In this document: positions 63,477-64,000 of the stretch, piece after piece
How the letters are laid out: each line of letters begins with the position of its first letter
How positions within the stretch are numbered: position 1 is the first letter of the stretch
Source of the DNA: Pseudaminobacter soli (ex Li et al. 2025)
GTDB taxonomy: Bacteria > Pseudomonadota > Alphaproteobacteria > Rhizobiales > Rhizobiaceae
Reading direction: 5' to 3'
Length of the DNA stretch: 64,000 nucleotides
Assembly (NCBI RefSeq): GCF_029892515.1
Contig: NZ_JARXVF010000002.1
Span: 248,001 to 312,000, forward strand
The notes under the pieces: generated by a model
Databases searched by the model: none
Told to the model about the DNA's origin: nothing
Seen by the model: only the letters and a program-made list of their open reading frames with translations
Program-made: the position numbers and the translations under genes

Positions 63477-64000
63477 TCAGTTTGCCCAGCTACGCTCCAG
63501 CACGCTGATCCAGTTCTCGTGGCCGATCTTGCGCAGAGCCGCGTCGTCATAGCCGGCCTTGCGAAGCGCTTCGATCAGTATCTGCAGGTCGCCGGCGTCG
63601 CGCATCGCGGCGGGAATGGTGGTGCCATCGAAATCCGAGCCCAGAGCCACGTAGTCGATGCCGAGACGATTGACGAGGTAGTCGACATGGCGAACTAGCC
63701 CTTCCACTGCCGTATCCGGGTTCTTCTGCCCGTCTTCACGGAAGAAGGAGACGCCGAAATTCAGGCCCACCAGCCCGCCGGTGTCCTTGATCGCGTCGAG
63801 CTGCTTGTCGGTGAGATTGCGGCTATGCGGGCAGAGCGCATGCACGTTGGAGTGCGAAGCCACCAGCGGCGCATCCGAAATTGCGGCGATGTCCCAGAAG
63901 CCCTGCTCGTTCATATGCGACAGGTCGATCATGATCTTCAACTCGTTACAGGCGCGGATGAGCGCCTTGCCGGCATCGGTGATGCCGACGCCGATGTCCG
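63477..64000 (-). CDS. Membrane dipeptidase, peptidase M19 (C-terminal part, cut by window end)
   Basis: The last 174 or so residues of an M19 renal-dipeptidase-type enzyme are present; the frame stays open to the window edge. Visible features are the metal-binding MIDLSHMNEQGFW, VASHSNVHALCPHSRNLTD and VALGSDFDGTTIP (the GSDFDG catalytic/metal Asp motif). Such enzymes hydrolyse dipeptides, often with D-residues, and can process cyclic imines. The amino-terminal zinc-site residues are outside the window. Confidence 0.92.
   Translation of the reverse strand, partial: DIGVGITDAGKALIRACNELKIMIDLSHMNEQGFWDIAAISDAPLVASHSNVHALCPHSRNLTDKQLDAIKDTGGLVGLNFGVSFFREDGQKNPDTAVEGLVRHVDYLVNRLGIDYVALGSDFDGTTIPAAMRDAGDLQILIEALRKAGYDDAALRKIGHENWISVLERSWAN

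Overview
The window is GC-rich DNA from an alphaproteobacterium, most likely a member of the Rhizobiales close to Mesorhizobium. That placement is an inference from codon use, tightly packed operons, the rhizobial style of the transporters and stress genes, and dispersed intergenic repeats. No rRNA, tRNA, CRISPR array or replication origin was seen. Both window edges cut genes: a nucleoside-type ABC ATPase on the left and an M19 dipeptidase on the right.

Positions 1-16,100 are a catabolic region. A nucleoside-type ABC importer (ATPase C-terminus and two permeases) is followed directly by a nucleoside hydrolase. After a scar with IS3 debris and an AraC regulator come acylating acetaldehyde dehydrogenase, 4-hydroxy-2-oxovalerate aldolase, a complete branched-chain-amino-acid-type ABC importer (two ATPases, two permeases, binding protein), a PLP aminotransferase, an RraA/HMG-aldolase-like protein, a 2-oxopent-4-enoate-hydratase-like protein and an SDR without the catalytic Tyr/Lys. 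There is no ring-cleavage enzyme. I infer that the lower half of a meta-cleavage pathway has been joined to uptake and transamination of an amino acid, possibly an unsaturated one such as 4-methyleneglutamate or allylglycine. This is the best candidate in the window for an undescribed pathway.

Positions 16,100-24,000 hold a frameshifted IS110-family transposase, a LysR regulator divergent from a pirin, and an unusual protein fusing two glyoxalase domains to an alpha/beta hydrolase (like MhqO joined to MhqD). Gene-poor stretches follow, carrying dispersed repeats.

Positions 24,000-41,000 contain a PPK2 polyphosphate kinase, an HlyD-type adaptor with a small membrane partner, a complete arginine deiminase operon (arcD-arcA-arcB-arcC) with a second divergent APC antiporter, a frameshifted marC, a DUF3300 protein, a KefB/C-type K+/H+ antiporter, a SAM-I/IV-riboswitch-like structured element, a truncated integrase and a divergent SDR/AraC pair.

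Positions 41,000-64,000 form a stress and energy island. It holds PhnA, a DUF1275 membrane protein, two small XRE regulators, a SulP transporter, two APH-fold kinases, DUF2267, a CBS-BON protein, four universal stress proteins, a flavin-binding protein, a cytochrome c, a divergent PRPP synthetase, ChrA and DUF3422. A perfect FNR/FixK-type site (57938-57951) and a near match (52231-52244) lie at almost the same distance upstream of two Usp genes. With the arginine deiminase operon and PPK2 this suggests a low-oxygen/energy-stress programme. The island is also decaying: alpha/beta hydrolase, arylsulfatase and SDR remnants are scattered through it.
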